A stretch of 64,000 nucleotides of DNA from CAZCGA01 sp964498075 (GTDB lineage: Bacteria; Desulfobacterota; Binatia; HRBIN30). Of the stretch, positions 1 through 7,786 are shown piece by piece. Each line of letters begins with the position of its first letter. Within the stretch, counting starts at the first letter, position 1. The position numbers and the translations under genes are program-made. Location of the stretch: contig CAZCGA010000016.1 in assembly GCA_964498075.1 (NCBI GenBank), positions 1 to 64,000 of the forward strand. Direction: 5' to 3'. The notes below the pieces were generated by a model. The model was not told the DNA's origin, made no database searches, and saw only the letters and a program-made list of their open reading frames with translations.

Positions 1-2
1 CC

Positions 3-107
3 GCGCAACAGGCGACGACCACCGCCACGGGCAACAAGCTGATCGGCAAGTGCGTCCGCGCGGCGGTAGACGCCGACACGACCGTCCGCATCCGCATGCT
101 GCAGTGA
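3..107 (+). CDS. C-terminal fragment of a DUF2190-like phage capsid decoration protein (5' end outside window)
   Basis: Frame 3 is open from the window edge to the TGA at 105-107 and encodes 34 residues with the pattern ATGNKLIGKCV...TTVRIRML. That is how DUF2190 phage head-decoration proteins usually end (a glycine-rich stretch, then a short beta strand rich in Val and Arg). Only the tail of the protein is visible, so the family call rests on this C-terminal signature. The following gene also looks phage-derived, which supports a prophage remnant at the window edge. Confidence 0.5.
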   Translation, partial: AQQATTTATGNKLIGKCVRAAVDADTTVRIRMLQ

Positions 108-123
108 TTTGGAGAACGGGCCC

Positions 124-411
124 GTGGCCGACCTGCTCGAACAAGGCACCACGTGGCTGGACGGAATGCGGCAGGCGCATCTGTCCCGGCTGGTGACCTA
201 CGAGCGCGGCGTCGTGCTGCGGACGGTCCGCTCGCTGCAGTTTCCCGAGGGCACTGTCGAGCTGAACACTACGTTGTTGCTGGTGCCCGGCATCGGGGAG
301 GTCAGCTCGGACGGGTCAGCCTCGGGCGCGCCGGCGGTGCACCGCACGCTGGCGTGCGCGACCATCGGCGGCCGCCGCGTCGGTGACTGCCGAAACCTCG
401 GGAAGCCATAG
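124..411 (+). pseudogene. Phage head-tail-region small protein, probably degraded after the N-terminus
   Basis: The preferred start is GTG 124, with GGAGA at 111-115 eight bases upstream; a TTG at 109 is the alternative. The N-terminus (VADLLEQGTTWLDGM...VTYERG) resembles small proteins encoded directly after DUF2190 genes in phage head modules. After about residue 29 the resemblance stops and the sequence becomes low-complexity, so I infer decay or recombination with unrelated chromosomal DNA. It follows the DUF2190 fragment by 16 bases, as in phages. Function unknown; the product would be 95 residues and is unlikely to be functional. Confidence 0.4.
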
Positions 412-422
412 GCCCACAGCAC

Positions 423-857
423 GTGCAGGACCGACCGACATATCGTGAGCTGCTGGAAGCCGTCAGGCACTTCCTGGAGCACGACGCCGTGCCGGCGCTC
501 GAGGGTCCGAAGAAGTTCCATGCACGGGTTGCGGCCAACGTGCTGGCGATCGTGCAGCGCGAGCTGGAGTGCGAGGCGGCGCAGCTGGAGGGGGAGTGGC
601 GCCGTCTCGACGCTGTGCTCGGGGCCGCCGGGGCGATGCCGGCGGACCGCGCCGCGCTCCGCCGCCGCGTGCGCGAGCGCACCGTCCAGCTGTGCGAACG
701 GATCCAGCGCGGCGACGCGGACGCCGGCCCTTGGCGCGCCGCCGTCGTCGCGCACGTGCGCCAGACCGTGGTTGACAAGCTCACGGTGGCCAACCCCAAG
801 TACATCGAGGCGGATCGCGGCTCAGGTGTGGGCACGCCAAGCGAGCCGGACCGTTGA
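423..857 (+). CDS. DUF6285 domain protein
   Basis: GTG 423 opens a 144-residue protein beginning QDRPTYRELLEAVRHFLE, followed by HARVAANVLAIVQRELE. This is the characteristic helical core of DUF6285. The family has no established biochemical role. In Actinobacteria and Binatota-like genomes it often sits beside aminoglycoside-phosphotransferase-like and acyl-CoA dehydrogenase genes, so a link to acyl-CoA metabolism is only an inference. Here the expected phosphotransferase partner is missing and phage-like debris lies upstream, which suggests the gene was separated from its usual operon. The protein is predicted soluble, with no signal peptide or membrane segment. Confidence 0.75.
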   Translation: MQDRPTYRELLEAVRHFLEHDAVPALEGPKKFHARVAANVLAIVQRELECEAAQLEGEWRRLDAVLGAAGAMPADRAALRRRVRERTVQLCERIQRGDADAGPWRAAVVAHVRQTVVDKLTVANPKYIEADRGSGVGTPSEPDR

Positions 858-999
858 CCTGCGTTCATCGCGATCCTCGGGTCGTGCACCTCTGGGAGGG
901 GGCGCTGCCTCCGGCACACGTTGCATTCCCAGTTGACGTGGTTCATGAAAATGAGTCAAAGTGCTGGCAGATTCACTCCGCCAGAGGAGGGCTCGTGCG

Positions 1000-1455
1000 A
1001 TGAAGAGGCTGCGCGAGATTATGCGGGAAGGATTTCTGTTCGCGGTCCGGCGCGACGCGACGGTGACCGAAGCGGTTCGAACCATGGGCGAGAAGAACGT
1101 CGGTATCGTCGTGGTCCTGGAAGAAGCGCGCTTGATCGGCGTCTTCTCCGAGCGCGACGTGGTGCGGCGGGTGATCAACAAGGGCCTCGACCCGACGCGC
1201 ACCACCGTCGAGCAGGTCATGACCAGAGATCTGGTCGTCGCTGATGAGAACGAGGACTACCAGACCGCCATGCGCACCATGGATCAGAAAAACATCCGCC
1301 ACCTGCCGGTGGTGCGCGGCAGTCAGGTCGTCTCCATGCTCTCCATCCGCGATCTCATGCGCGTCGACATGGCGCGCATGGGCGAGGAGCTGCGCTTCTT
1401 GAACGAGTACCTGTACACCGTGCCGCCCGAGGTCGAGCCGCGCGGGCGCACGTGA
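1000..1455 (+). CDS. Two-CBS-domain regulatory protein
   Basis: This 151-residue protein consists of two CBS modules, roughly residues 10-62 (VRRDATVTEAVRTMGEKNVG...FSERDVVRRV) and 75-125 (...MDQKNIRHLPVVRGS...LSIRDLMRV). It has no fused enzyme or channel domain. Stand-alone CBS pairs bind adenosine nucleotides and regulate partner proteins; the partner here is not identifiable. The start was set at ATG 1000 because AGAGGAGG (983-990) lies nine bases upstream; a longer reading from GTG 961 would add 13 residues without a ribosome site. The gene is monocistronic and is followed by a short degenerate repeat. Confidence 0.85.
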   Translation: MKRLREIMREGFLFAVRRDATVTEAVRTMGEKNVGIVVVLEEARLIGVFSERDVVRRVINKGLDPTRTTVEQVMTRDLVVADENEDYQTAMRTMDQKNIRHLPVVRGSQVVSMLSIRDLMRVDMARMGEELRFLNEYLYTVPPEVEPRGRT

Positions 1456-1520
1456 ATGAGACGACAGACTGTAGACGATAGACAACAGACTGCGGACGAC
1501 AGACTTTAGACTGACGAGTT
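1456..1520. repeat. Degenerate short direct repeats between CBS and DUF362 genes
   Basis: About four imperfect copies of an AGAC(A/G)ACAGACT-type unit occupy the spacer between the two convergent genes. The copies differ by point changes and the unit length is irregular. No dyad symmetry or coding potential was seen. It may be an unstable spacer sequence; function unknown. Confidence 0.5.
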
Positions 1521-1538
1521 GCGCCGTCGGTACTCGGT

Positions 1539-2663
<1,125 letters not shown>

Positions 2664-2684
2664 CCGAGCACCTCCAGCTGCGGG

Positions 2685-2712
2685 ATCTTAGCATGGTGTC
2701 GAGAGCCGGCAA
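2685..2712 (-). promoter_or_regulatory. Putative sigma70 promoter of the DUF362 gene
   Basis: On the minus strand TTGCCG (2712-2707) is followed after 16 bases by TAAGAT (2690-2685). The -10 element ends 21 bases before the start codon. Confidence 0.5.
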
Positions 2713-2722
2713 CCGGAACGAT

Positions 2723-2751
2723 TTGACACACAGCCGGCCGTTACCTAGCGT
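2723..2751 (+). promoter_or_regulatory. Sigma70-like promoter of the first secreted paralogue
   Basis: TTGACA at 2723-2728, a 17-base spacer and TAGCGT at 2746-2751. The same arrangement occurs before the next paralogue (3682-3710) and before the metal operon (13403-13431), which strengthens the call. Confidence 0.55.
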
Positions 2752-2786
2752 AAAAGTGCAGCCCACATCGATAGCGGCGAAACCCG

Positions 2787-3668
2787 ATGAAACACCCGGA
2801 TACGAAGACCGCCGCGCTACCCGACTGTCGCCGCGCGCCCCGCCGCCGCCGGGCCGCGTGGCGGGCGTGCTGGTGCGTGTGCAGTCTTGTCCTCGCGGTC
2901 GTGGCCGCCGCCGCGCTGGGTGTGACTCCAGAACAGTTGATCGCTGCGCTGTTCGGTGATGCGACGGAGGCGGGCGACGGGGACGTGAACGGTGACCGCC
3001 GCGTCAGCGCCGCCGACCTCGTCACGCTGAGCATTCCGACCCCGGTTGGTCAGCTGTACGGCGGCAGCCTGACCGCGCTGATCGCGCACTCGGTCGACGA
3101 CACGCTCATCTACCAAGTGACCACTTCCACCACCGCCCCCGTAACCGAGACGGCAAAGGTGATCCGCTCGGACCCCGACGGGACCTTCGTCGTCGATGTG
3201 ACCCAGGCTGCACCGAGCAAGAAGCACGAGCAGCAGGCGTACCAGCTCAGCGACGCGGAATTCCTGTTCACCGGGTTAACCACGCTCGGCGGCGGAGTTG
3301 GCACTCAGTTCGGGATTATTACGTGCAACCCGCCGCTCATCCGGCTGGCTCGTCCCTTGGTCGCCTGGGCCGGGGCGACCACGATGTCCAAGTGCACGCT
3401 GCGCGCTTTGGGCGGTGCCTTCCTGGGCGAGTTCACGCTGAGAGAGACCTTTACCGCGATTCAAGTGCTCGACAGCTTCACGGTCGCAGCGGGGACCTAC
3501 GCCGCGGTTATTCAGATCATGGGAACCCGTTCCTTGGGGTCGGAGACCGACGAGATCTACATCTCCCCCGGGGTGGGAGTGATTCTGCAGCTCGCGACGA
3601 CCGGTGGACAGACCACCAGACGCGAGCTGACCGACGGAACCGTGGGCGGACGATCGGTGCGGCCGTGA
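2787..3668 (+). CDS. Secreted dockerin-like protein, copy 1 of a tandem pair
   Basis: 293 residues. An arginine-rich N-terminus leads into a hydrophobic export segment (about residues 28-45). A single calcium-loop-like repeat, GDVNGDRRVSAADL (65-78), follows and resembles half a dockerin. The rest is a beta-rich domain containing VLDSFTVAAGTYAAVIQI and EIYISPGVGVILQL, which matches the next gene closely. I do not recognise the C-terminal domain, though the pattern resembles proteins annotated as hypothetical secreted proteins in Binatota and deltaproteobacteria. It has its own promoter but no clear Shine-Dalgarno. Likely periplasmic or surface-exposed; function unknown. Confidence 0.7.
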   Translation: MKHPDTKTAALPDCRRAPRRRRAAWRACWCVCSLVLAVVAAAALGVTPEQLIAALFGDATEAGDGDVNGDRRVSAADLVTLSIPTPVGQLYGGSLTALIAHSVDDTLIYQVTTSTTAPVTETAKVIRSDPDGTFVVDVTQAAPSKKHEQQAYQLSDAEFLFTGLTTLGGGVGTQFGIITCNPPLIRLARPLVAWAGATTMSKCTLRALGGAFLGEFTLRETFTAIQVLDSFTVAAGTYAAVIQIMGTRSLGSETDEIYISPGVGVILQLATTGGQTTRRELTDGTVGGRSVRP

Positions 3669-3681
3669 GCCCGCGCGCAGT

Positions 3682-3710
3682 TTGACACACCGGCGGTCGT
3701 TCCCTAGAAC
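3682..3710 (+). promoter_or_regulatory. Sigma70-like promoter of the second secreted paralogue
   Basis: TTGACA 3682-3687, 17-base spacer, TAGAAC 3705-3710. Spacing and flanks (TTTGACACAC...CGTT(A/C)CCTAG) match the promoter of the upstream paralogue, so it appears to have been duplicated with the gene. Confidence 0.55.
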
Positions 3711-3739
3711 TGCTGCCCGCATCACGGAGAACCAACCTG

Positions 3740-4648
3740 ATGAAACGCCCCGCGAACGGTGAGACTGCAGGCGAACACCTTGTCCTTGGCCGCGGGGCCG
3801 GTGGTGCCCTGGCGGTGCTCTTGTGCTGCTTCTGCGCCGTCGTCGTGGTGCTGGATGCGGCTGCCGACGGTGTGAGCCCGTTGGAGTTGGTGGCGGCACT
3901 GTTCGGCGACGCGCCGGCAACCGACGAATTGGACACGAACCGCGACGACCGGCTCAGCGCTCCCGACCTCGTGGCGCTGCAGTTCACGCCGACGCCGACC
4001 GCGACGCCGACCGCGACCCCGACCCCGACACCATCGCCAACCCCAGAGGGGTTGGTGTTCGCCGGCAGCGTCGCCGATCTGATCCCCCACGCGGTTGACG
4101 ACAACCTCGTCTATCAAGTCACCAGCTCCAGTGCTCCGTCCGCGACCGAAACGGCACGAGTCATCCGCTCAGACGCTCAAGGGAACTTCGTGGTCGACGA
4201 GCAGGGTACATCGCACAAGCAGCAGTTCTATGTCGTGAACGAGACGCAATTCTTGTACACGGGCACCACTGACATCGGCAGGGCCACGCAGACGACGTGC
4301 ACCCCGCCGCTGGTGCGGCTTTCGACCCCCCTTTTCGCGGGGCAAAGCTTGTCTACTGCCTCGAGGTGCAGGAACTTTTTCAACGGCCTATTCGTCGGCA
4401 CAATCGAACTGACGGAGACCTTCACGCCGATTGAAGTGCTCGACAGCTTCACGGTTGCCGCTGGTACCTACTCGGGTGTCATCCACCTCAGCGGGCTCAG
4501 GTCCTCTAGCCCGGGACAACCAGAGGCTGACGAGATCTACCTCGCTCCCGGGATCGGAGTGATTCTGCAGTTGGAGACCACGGGTGGGCAAACCACCCGG
4601 CGCGAGTTGATCGACGGCACCGTCGGTGGTCAGTCGGTGCGGCAGTGA
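3740..4648 (+). CDS. Secreted dockerin-like protein with Thr-Pro linker, copy 2 of a tandem pair
   Basis: 302 residues, paralogous to the preceding gene along its full length. It has a hydrophobic export segment (about 20-40), one calcium-loop-like repeat DTNRDDRLSAPDL (65-77) and the same C-terminal beta domain ending TTGGQTTRREL(I/T)DGTVGG. Copy 2 differs by a 20-residue Thr-Pro/Ala-Pro linker (83-102) inserted between the repeat and the C-terminal domain. The linker implies an extracytoplasmic, flexible two-domain protein. GGAG lies about ten bases before the ATG. The stop overlaps the next start, so it is probably translated together with the downstream barrel protein. Confidence 0.7.
   Translation: MKRPANGETAGEHLVLGRGAGGALAVLLCCFCAVVVVLDAAADGVSPLELVAALFGDAPATDELDTNRDDRLSAPDLVALQFTPTPTATPTATPTPTPSPTPEGLVFAGSVADLIPHAVDDNLVYQVTSSSAPSATETARVIRSDAQGNFVVDEQGTSHKQQFYVVNETQFLYTGTTDIGRATQTTCTPPLVRLSTPLFAGQSLSTASRCRNFFNGLFVGTIELTETFTPIEVLDSFTVAAGTYSGVIHLSGLRSSSPGQPEADEIYLAPGIGVILQLETTGGQTTRRELIDGTVGGQSVRQ
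3986..4045 (+). repeat. In-frame Thr-Pro/Ala-Pro codon repeat
   Basis: Twenty codons alternating ACN with CCN or GCN encode the linker of the second secreted paralogue. The first paralogue has only the dipeptide pair TPV here, so this tract expanded or contracted after duplication. Confidence 0.85.
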
Positions 4649-5913
4649 GCGCGCGCCAGCACCCTGCGCTCTTGGGTGCGCTCGCTGCCGTCCTCGGCGT
4701 CGTGTCGGCTGCCTGCGTGCACGCCGCCGATGCGCCGCCAATCACGCTGCATGGGGAGGTGCAGTACGAGACCTTCGGCTACCCGGACAGCGAGAGCCAG
4801 TCACCTGGCTGGGAGAACTTCTTCGCCGCGCTTGTGCGTGGCAACGGCGCCGTGAGCTCGGCGCTCACGTACCAGTTCGAAGCGAAGGCGGTCGCCGATG
4901 ACGTCGGGTTCACCGCCGGCGGATACTCATGGCGCAACGCCAGCCGGCGACGGCCCTACCTGTCGTTGATCACCGCGGTCGTCGACTTCCGCCCGTTGGA
5001 CGAGCTGCGCGTCAGCGTCGGCAAGCAGATCGTCAACTGGAGCTTGTTCGACGAGCTGCAACCGGCGAATCTCATGACCCCGCGCGACGAGTCCGACGTG
5101 TTCCGACGCACCGAGCTGGGTGTGCCCGGCGTCGCGGTGCGCTACGGCCTCGGCAACTGGTCTCTTGATCTGATGGTGGTGCCGCTGGCGTTCACGCCGT
5201 CGCGTCTGCCGCAGGGGCGATGGAACATCATTCAGGGCGGGGTGGACGAGCGCCAGGAGCAGACTCCCGTCCGGCTCAATGAGACGCAGGCCGGGGGACG
5301 CCTCGGCGCGCGCATCGGTCAGCTCGAAGCGAGTATCATCGGCTACGTTGGACGCGACGGCGAGGCCATCTTCGTTCCGCGCCTCATCTTCGTCGGCGGC
5401 GACCAGGTGTTCCGGCTCGAAATCACCGACCGCTACCCGCGGCTGCGCGCCGGCGGCGCCACGGCATCATATCCGCTGGGCGAGCACATGATCCTGCGCA
5501 GCGAGGTCGTGCATTTCTCGAGCCCCGACCTCAACCGCGACGACTTCCTGCACAGCATCGCCGGAGTCGAGTACGCCCTCGACGACTGGCGGGTCATCCT
5601 CAACTACCTGCGCGACGATCGGACGTCGAAAGCCGCCGAAGAGGTGACCAGCACGGGCGAGGAGCGCTTCTTCCGGAGCTTCCTGTTCGGCGAGCTGCGC
5701 TACGATGCGGGACGGGCGCTGCGGGCCCGGTTTCGCGCCGGCTACGACATGACCGACGAGTTCATGCTCCTGCAGCCGGAGATTTCCTACCGCGTATGGA
5801 GCGGGCTGACCGCCGTGCTCTTCGCCGAAATCATCGACGCGCACCGCCCCTCGTACTTCGACAACATCCGTCACGAGGACCGTGTGGGGACGCGGCTGGA
5901 GTACCACCTCTAG
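4645..5913 (+). CDS. Outer-membrane beta-barrel protein (DUF1302/porin-like)
   Basis: 422 residues with a signal peptide (hydrophobic 8-24, cleavage probably after ...CVHA). Alternating amphipathic strands run to a C-terminal RLEYHL, typical of barrels handled by the BAM complex. Segments such as LRVSVGKQIVNWSLFDELQPANLMTPRD recall DUF1302-like or alginate-export-like barrels whose partners include MMPL/RND exporters. No specific substrate can be assigned. GTG 4645 overlaps the preceding stop in a GTGA arrangement, and its own TAG is immediately followed by the ATG of the next gene, so the three genes are probably coupled. Confidence 0.7.
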   Translation: MSARQHPALLGALAAVLGVVSAACVHAADAPPITLHGEVQYETFGYPDSESQSPGWENFFAALVRGNGAVSSALTYQFEAKAVADDVGFTAGGYSWRNASRRRPYLSLITAVVDFRPLDELRVSVGKQIVNWSLFDELQPANLMTPRDESDVFRRTELGVPGVAVRYGLGNWSLDLMVVPLAFTPSRLPQGRWNIIQGGVDERQEQTPVRLNETQAGGRLGARIGQLEASIIGYVGRDGEAIFVPRLIFVGGDQVFRLEITDRYPRLRAGGATASYPLGEHMILRSEVVHFSSPDLNRDDFLHSIAGVEYALDDWRVILNYLRDDRTSKAAEEVTSTGEERFFRSFLFGELRYDAGRALRARFRAGYDMTDEFMLLQPEISYRVWSGLTAVLFAEIIDAHRPSYFDNIRHEDRVGTRLEYHL

Positions 5914-7047
5914 ATGGCGCCGCCGACGTCCGCCGACCAGACCATTCTCCTCACCGGCGTCACCGGGTTTCTCGGCCGGCACATCCTTTGGAGCCTGTTG
6001 CGCCGTCCGGACGTGCGCGCCGTGTACTGTCTGATGCGGCCAGATGCGTCCAGCGGAGTTGAGCGGCGGTTGCGGAGGCTGCTGGGGCCCGACGTCGGGT
6101 CGCTACCTGCGGATGCACCGGGCCGCTGTCACGCCGTCGTCGGCGACGTCGTTGACGAGGACGTCTGCGCCGATCGCGCTGTGCGCCAGCGCTTGCTCGG
6201 CGAGGTCGATCGGGTCATTCACTGCGCCGCCACCGTGAAGTTCGACACGCCGCTGGCCGAGGCGCGCCGCATCAACGTGGGCGGCACGCGCAACGTCCTC
6301 GGGTTCGCGAATGAGCTGCACGCCCGTGGCCGATTGCGGCGCGTCGACCACTTCAGCACCGCCTACGTCGCGGGCAGGCGCAGCGGCCTGATGTCCGAGC
6401 AGCAGCTCGCGGCCACGCAGTTCAACAACACCTATGAACAGACGAAGTGGGAGGCCGAGGCGCTGGTCCGCCAGACCCAGCAGGCGCTGCCCATCACGAT
6501 CTTCCGCCCGAGCATTGTCGTCGGCGACTCGAAGACCGGCTACACGTCGAACTTCAAAGTGCTGTACTGGCCGCTGAAGATCCTGTCGCGCGGCTTGGCG
6601 TTCGTCGTGCCGGCGGACCGGAATGGCGTCGTCGACGTCGTCCCCATCGATCACGTCGTGCAGGCATTTGAGGTGCTGAGCAGTGCGCCGGCGTCGTTGG
6701 GCCAGTGTTTCCATTTGGCTGCAGGTCCGGATGGGCAGAGCTCCTTTGGGGAGCTGCTGCGCATGGCGGCGAAGTTCTTTGGCGTGCGTGTCCCCGTCAT
6801 CATCCCGGCGCGCTTGTCCTACGCACTCGTCCGCCCCTTTCTGTACTCCGTCTACTGGGGTAAGCGGCGTGCGCTCCTGCGGCTGGGCGAGTTCTACTTC
6901 CCGTATTTTGCGTACCGCGCATCGTTCGACACCGCCGCGGTGTCGGGGCACCTGCAGCGCGCCGGCATGACGACGCCGGCGGTTGCGGACTACTTTCGCG
7001 CTGTCCTGCAGTACTGCGTCGACACCGACTGGGGCAAGAAGCGCTAG
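5914..7047 (+). CDS. NAD(P)-dependent SDR, thioester-reductase / fatty acyl-CoA reductase-like (NAD_binding_4)
   Basis: 377 residues. The Rossmann nucleotide loop TGVTGFLG is at residues 14-21 and the catalytic Tyr-Lys pair YEQTK at 174-178, preceded by HFSTAYVAGRRSG. The FRPSIVVGDSKTGY segment after the active site is typical of extended SDRs of the male-sterility/thioester-reductase type, which reduce acyl thioesters. Adenylation and carrier domains are absent, so it would act on acyl-CoA or a separate carrier. The start abuts the stop of the barrel gene. Its TAG shares the palindrome CTAG with the stop of the convergent ABC ATPase gene. Confidence 0.85.
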   Translation: MAPPTSADQTILLTGVTGFLGRHILWSLLRRPDVRAVYCLMRPDASSGVERRLRRLLGPDVGSLPADAPGRCHAVVGDVVDEDVCADRAVRQRLLGEVDRVIHCAATVKFDTPLAEARRINVGGTRNVLGFANELHARGRLRRVDHFSTAYVAGRRSGLMSEQQLAATQFNNTYEQTKWEAEALVRQTQQALPITIFRPSIVVGDSKTGYTSNFKVLYWPLKILSRGLAFVVPADRNGVVDVVPIDHVVQAFEVLSSAPASLGQCFHLAAGPDGQSSFGELLRMAAKFFGVRVPVIIPARLSYALVRPFLYSVYWGKRRALLRLGEFYFPYFAYRASFDTAAVSGHLQRAGMTTPAVADYFRAVLQYCVDTDWGKKR

Positions 7048-7781
7048 TCGCGCAGCTGGGCGATGTGCGCGCGGGCTTCGTCGGTGCGGTTGTGGGTTTC
7101 GCGGAGCACGTGGCCGTCGCGCAGCTCGACGATGCGGTGGCCGTAGGTGGCGGCAAAGGGGCTGTGGGTGACGAGGATGATGGTGAGATGCTGCTCTTCG
7201 TTCAGCACCCGCAGCAGATCCAGGATCGCTTGGCCGGTCTTGGAATCGAGGTTGCCGGTCGGCTCATCCGCCACCAGCAAGCGCGGCTTGGTCACCAGCG
7301 CGCGCGCGATCGCGACGCGTTGCTGCTCGCCGCCGGAGAGCTGCGCCGGCCGCCGGCGGCGCGCCGTGGCGTCGAGCCCGACCTCCGCCAGCGCCGCGTT
7401 GGCGCGTTGGCGCGCTTCCCGCCAGTGGACGCCCAGGAACTCGAGCGGCCAGGCGACGTTCTCCTCGCCGGTGAAGGTTGGGAAGAGGTTGAAGCTCTGA
7501 AACACGAAGCCGATCGTGCGCAAGCGCAGGTCGCTGCGCGCGTCGTCAGAGAGCTGCGCCAGATCGTGACCCGCCACGACGACGCGGCCGCTGCTCGGTG
7601 TGTCGATGCCGGCGATCAGGTTGAGCAGCGTGCTCTTGCCGCAGCCGCTCGGACCCATGATCGAGAGGAACTCACCCGCGGGTACTTCCAGGTTGAGGTC
7701 CGTCAAGGCGTCCACGGCGTGCGGCCCGGTGCCGTAGCGTTTGTTGACTCCGTCGAGGAGCACCGCAGCCGGATCTGGCAT
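7044..7781 (-). CDS. ABC transporter ATP-binding protein (LolD/MacB type)
   Basis: 245 residues with Walker A GPSGCGKST, signature LSGGEQQR, Walker B LLVADEPTGNLD and the H-loop VTHSP. The sequence pattern is that of MacB/LolD ATPases, which power FtsX-type permeases. The next gene upstream in the transcript is exactly such a permease. ATG 7781 is preferred; an in-frame GTG at 7787 overlaps the permease stop by one base. It is the last gene of the minus-strand operon starting at 13297. Confidence 0.9.
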   Translation of the reverse strand: MPDPAAVLLDGVNKRYGTGPHAVDALTDLNLEVPAGEFLSIMGPSGCGKSTLLNLIAGIDTPSSGRVVVAGHDLAQLSDDARSDLRLRTIGFVFQSFNLFPTFTGEENVAWPLEFLGVHWREARQRANAALAEVGLDATARRRRPAQLSGGEQQRVAIARALVTKPRLLVADEPTGNLDSKTGQAILDLLRVLNEEQHLTIILVTHSPFAATYGHRIVELRDGHVLRETHNRTDEARAHIAQLRD

Positions 7782-7786
7782 AGTCA

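Noticed and set aside
1456..1520. Short repeats as a CRISPR array
   Set aside because: The units are short and irregular, with no unique spacers of constant length and no cas genes.
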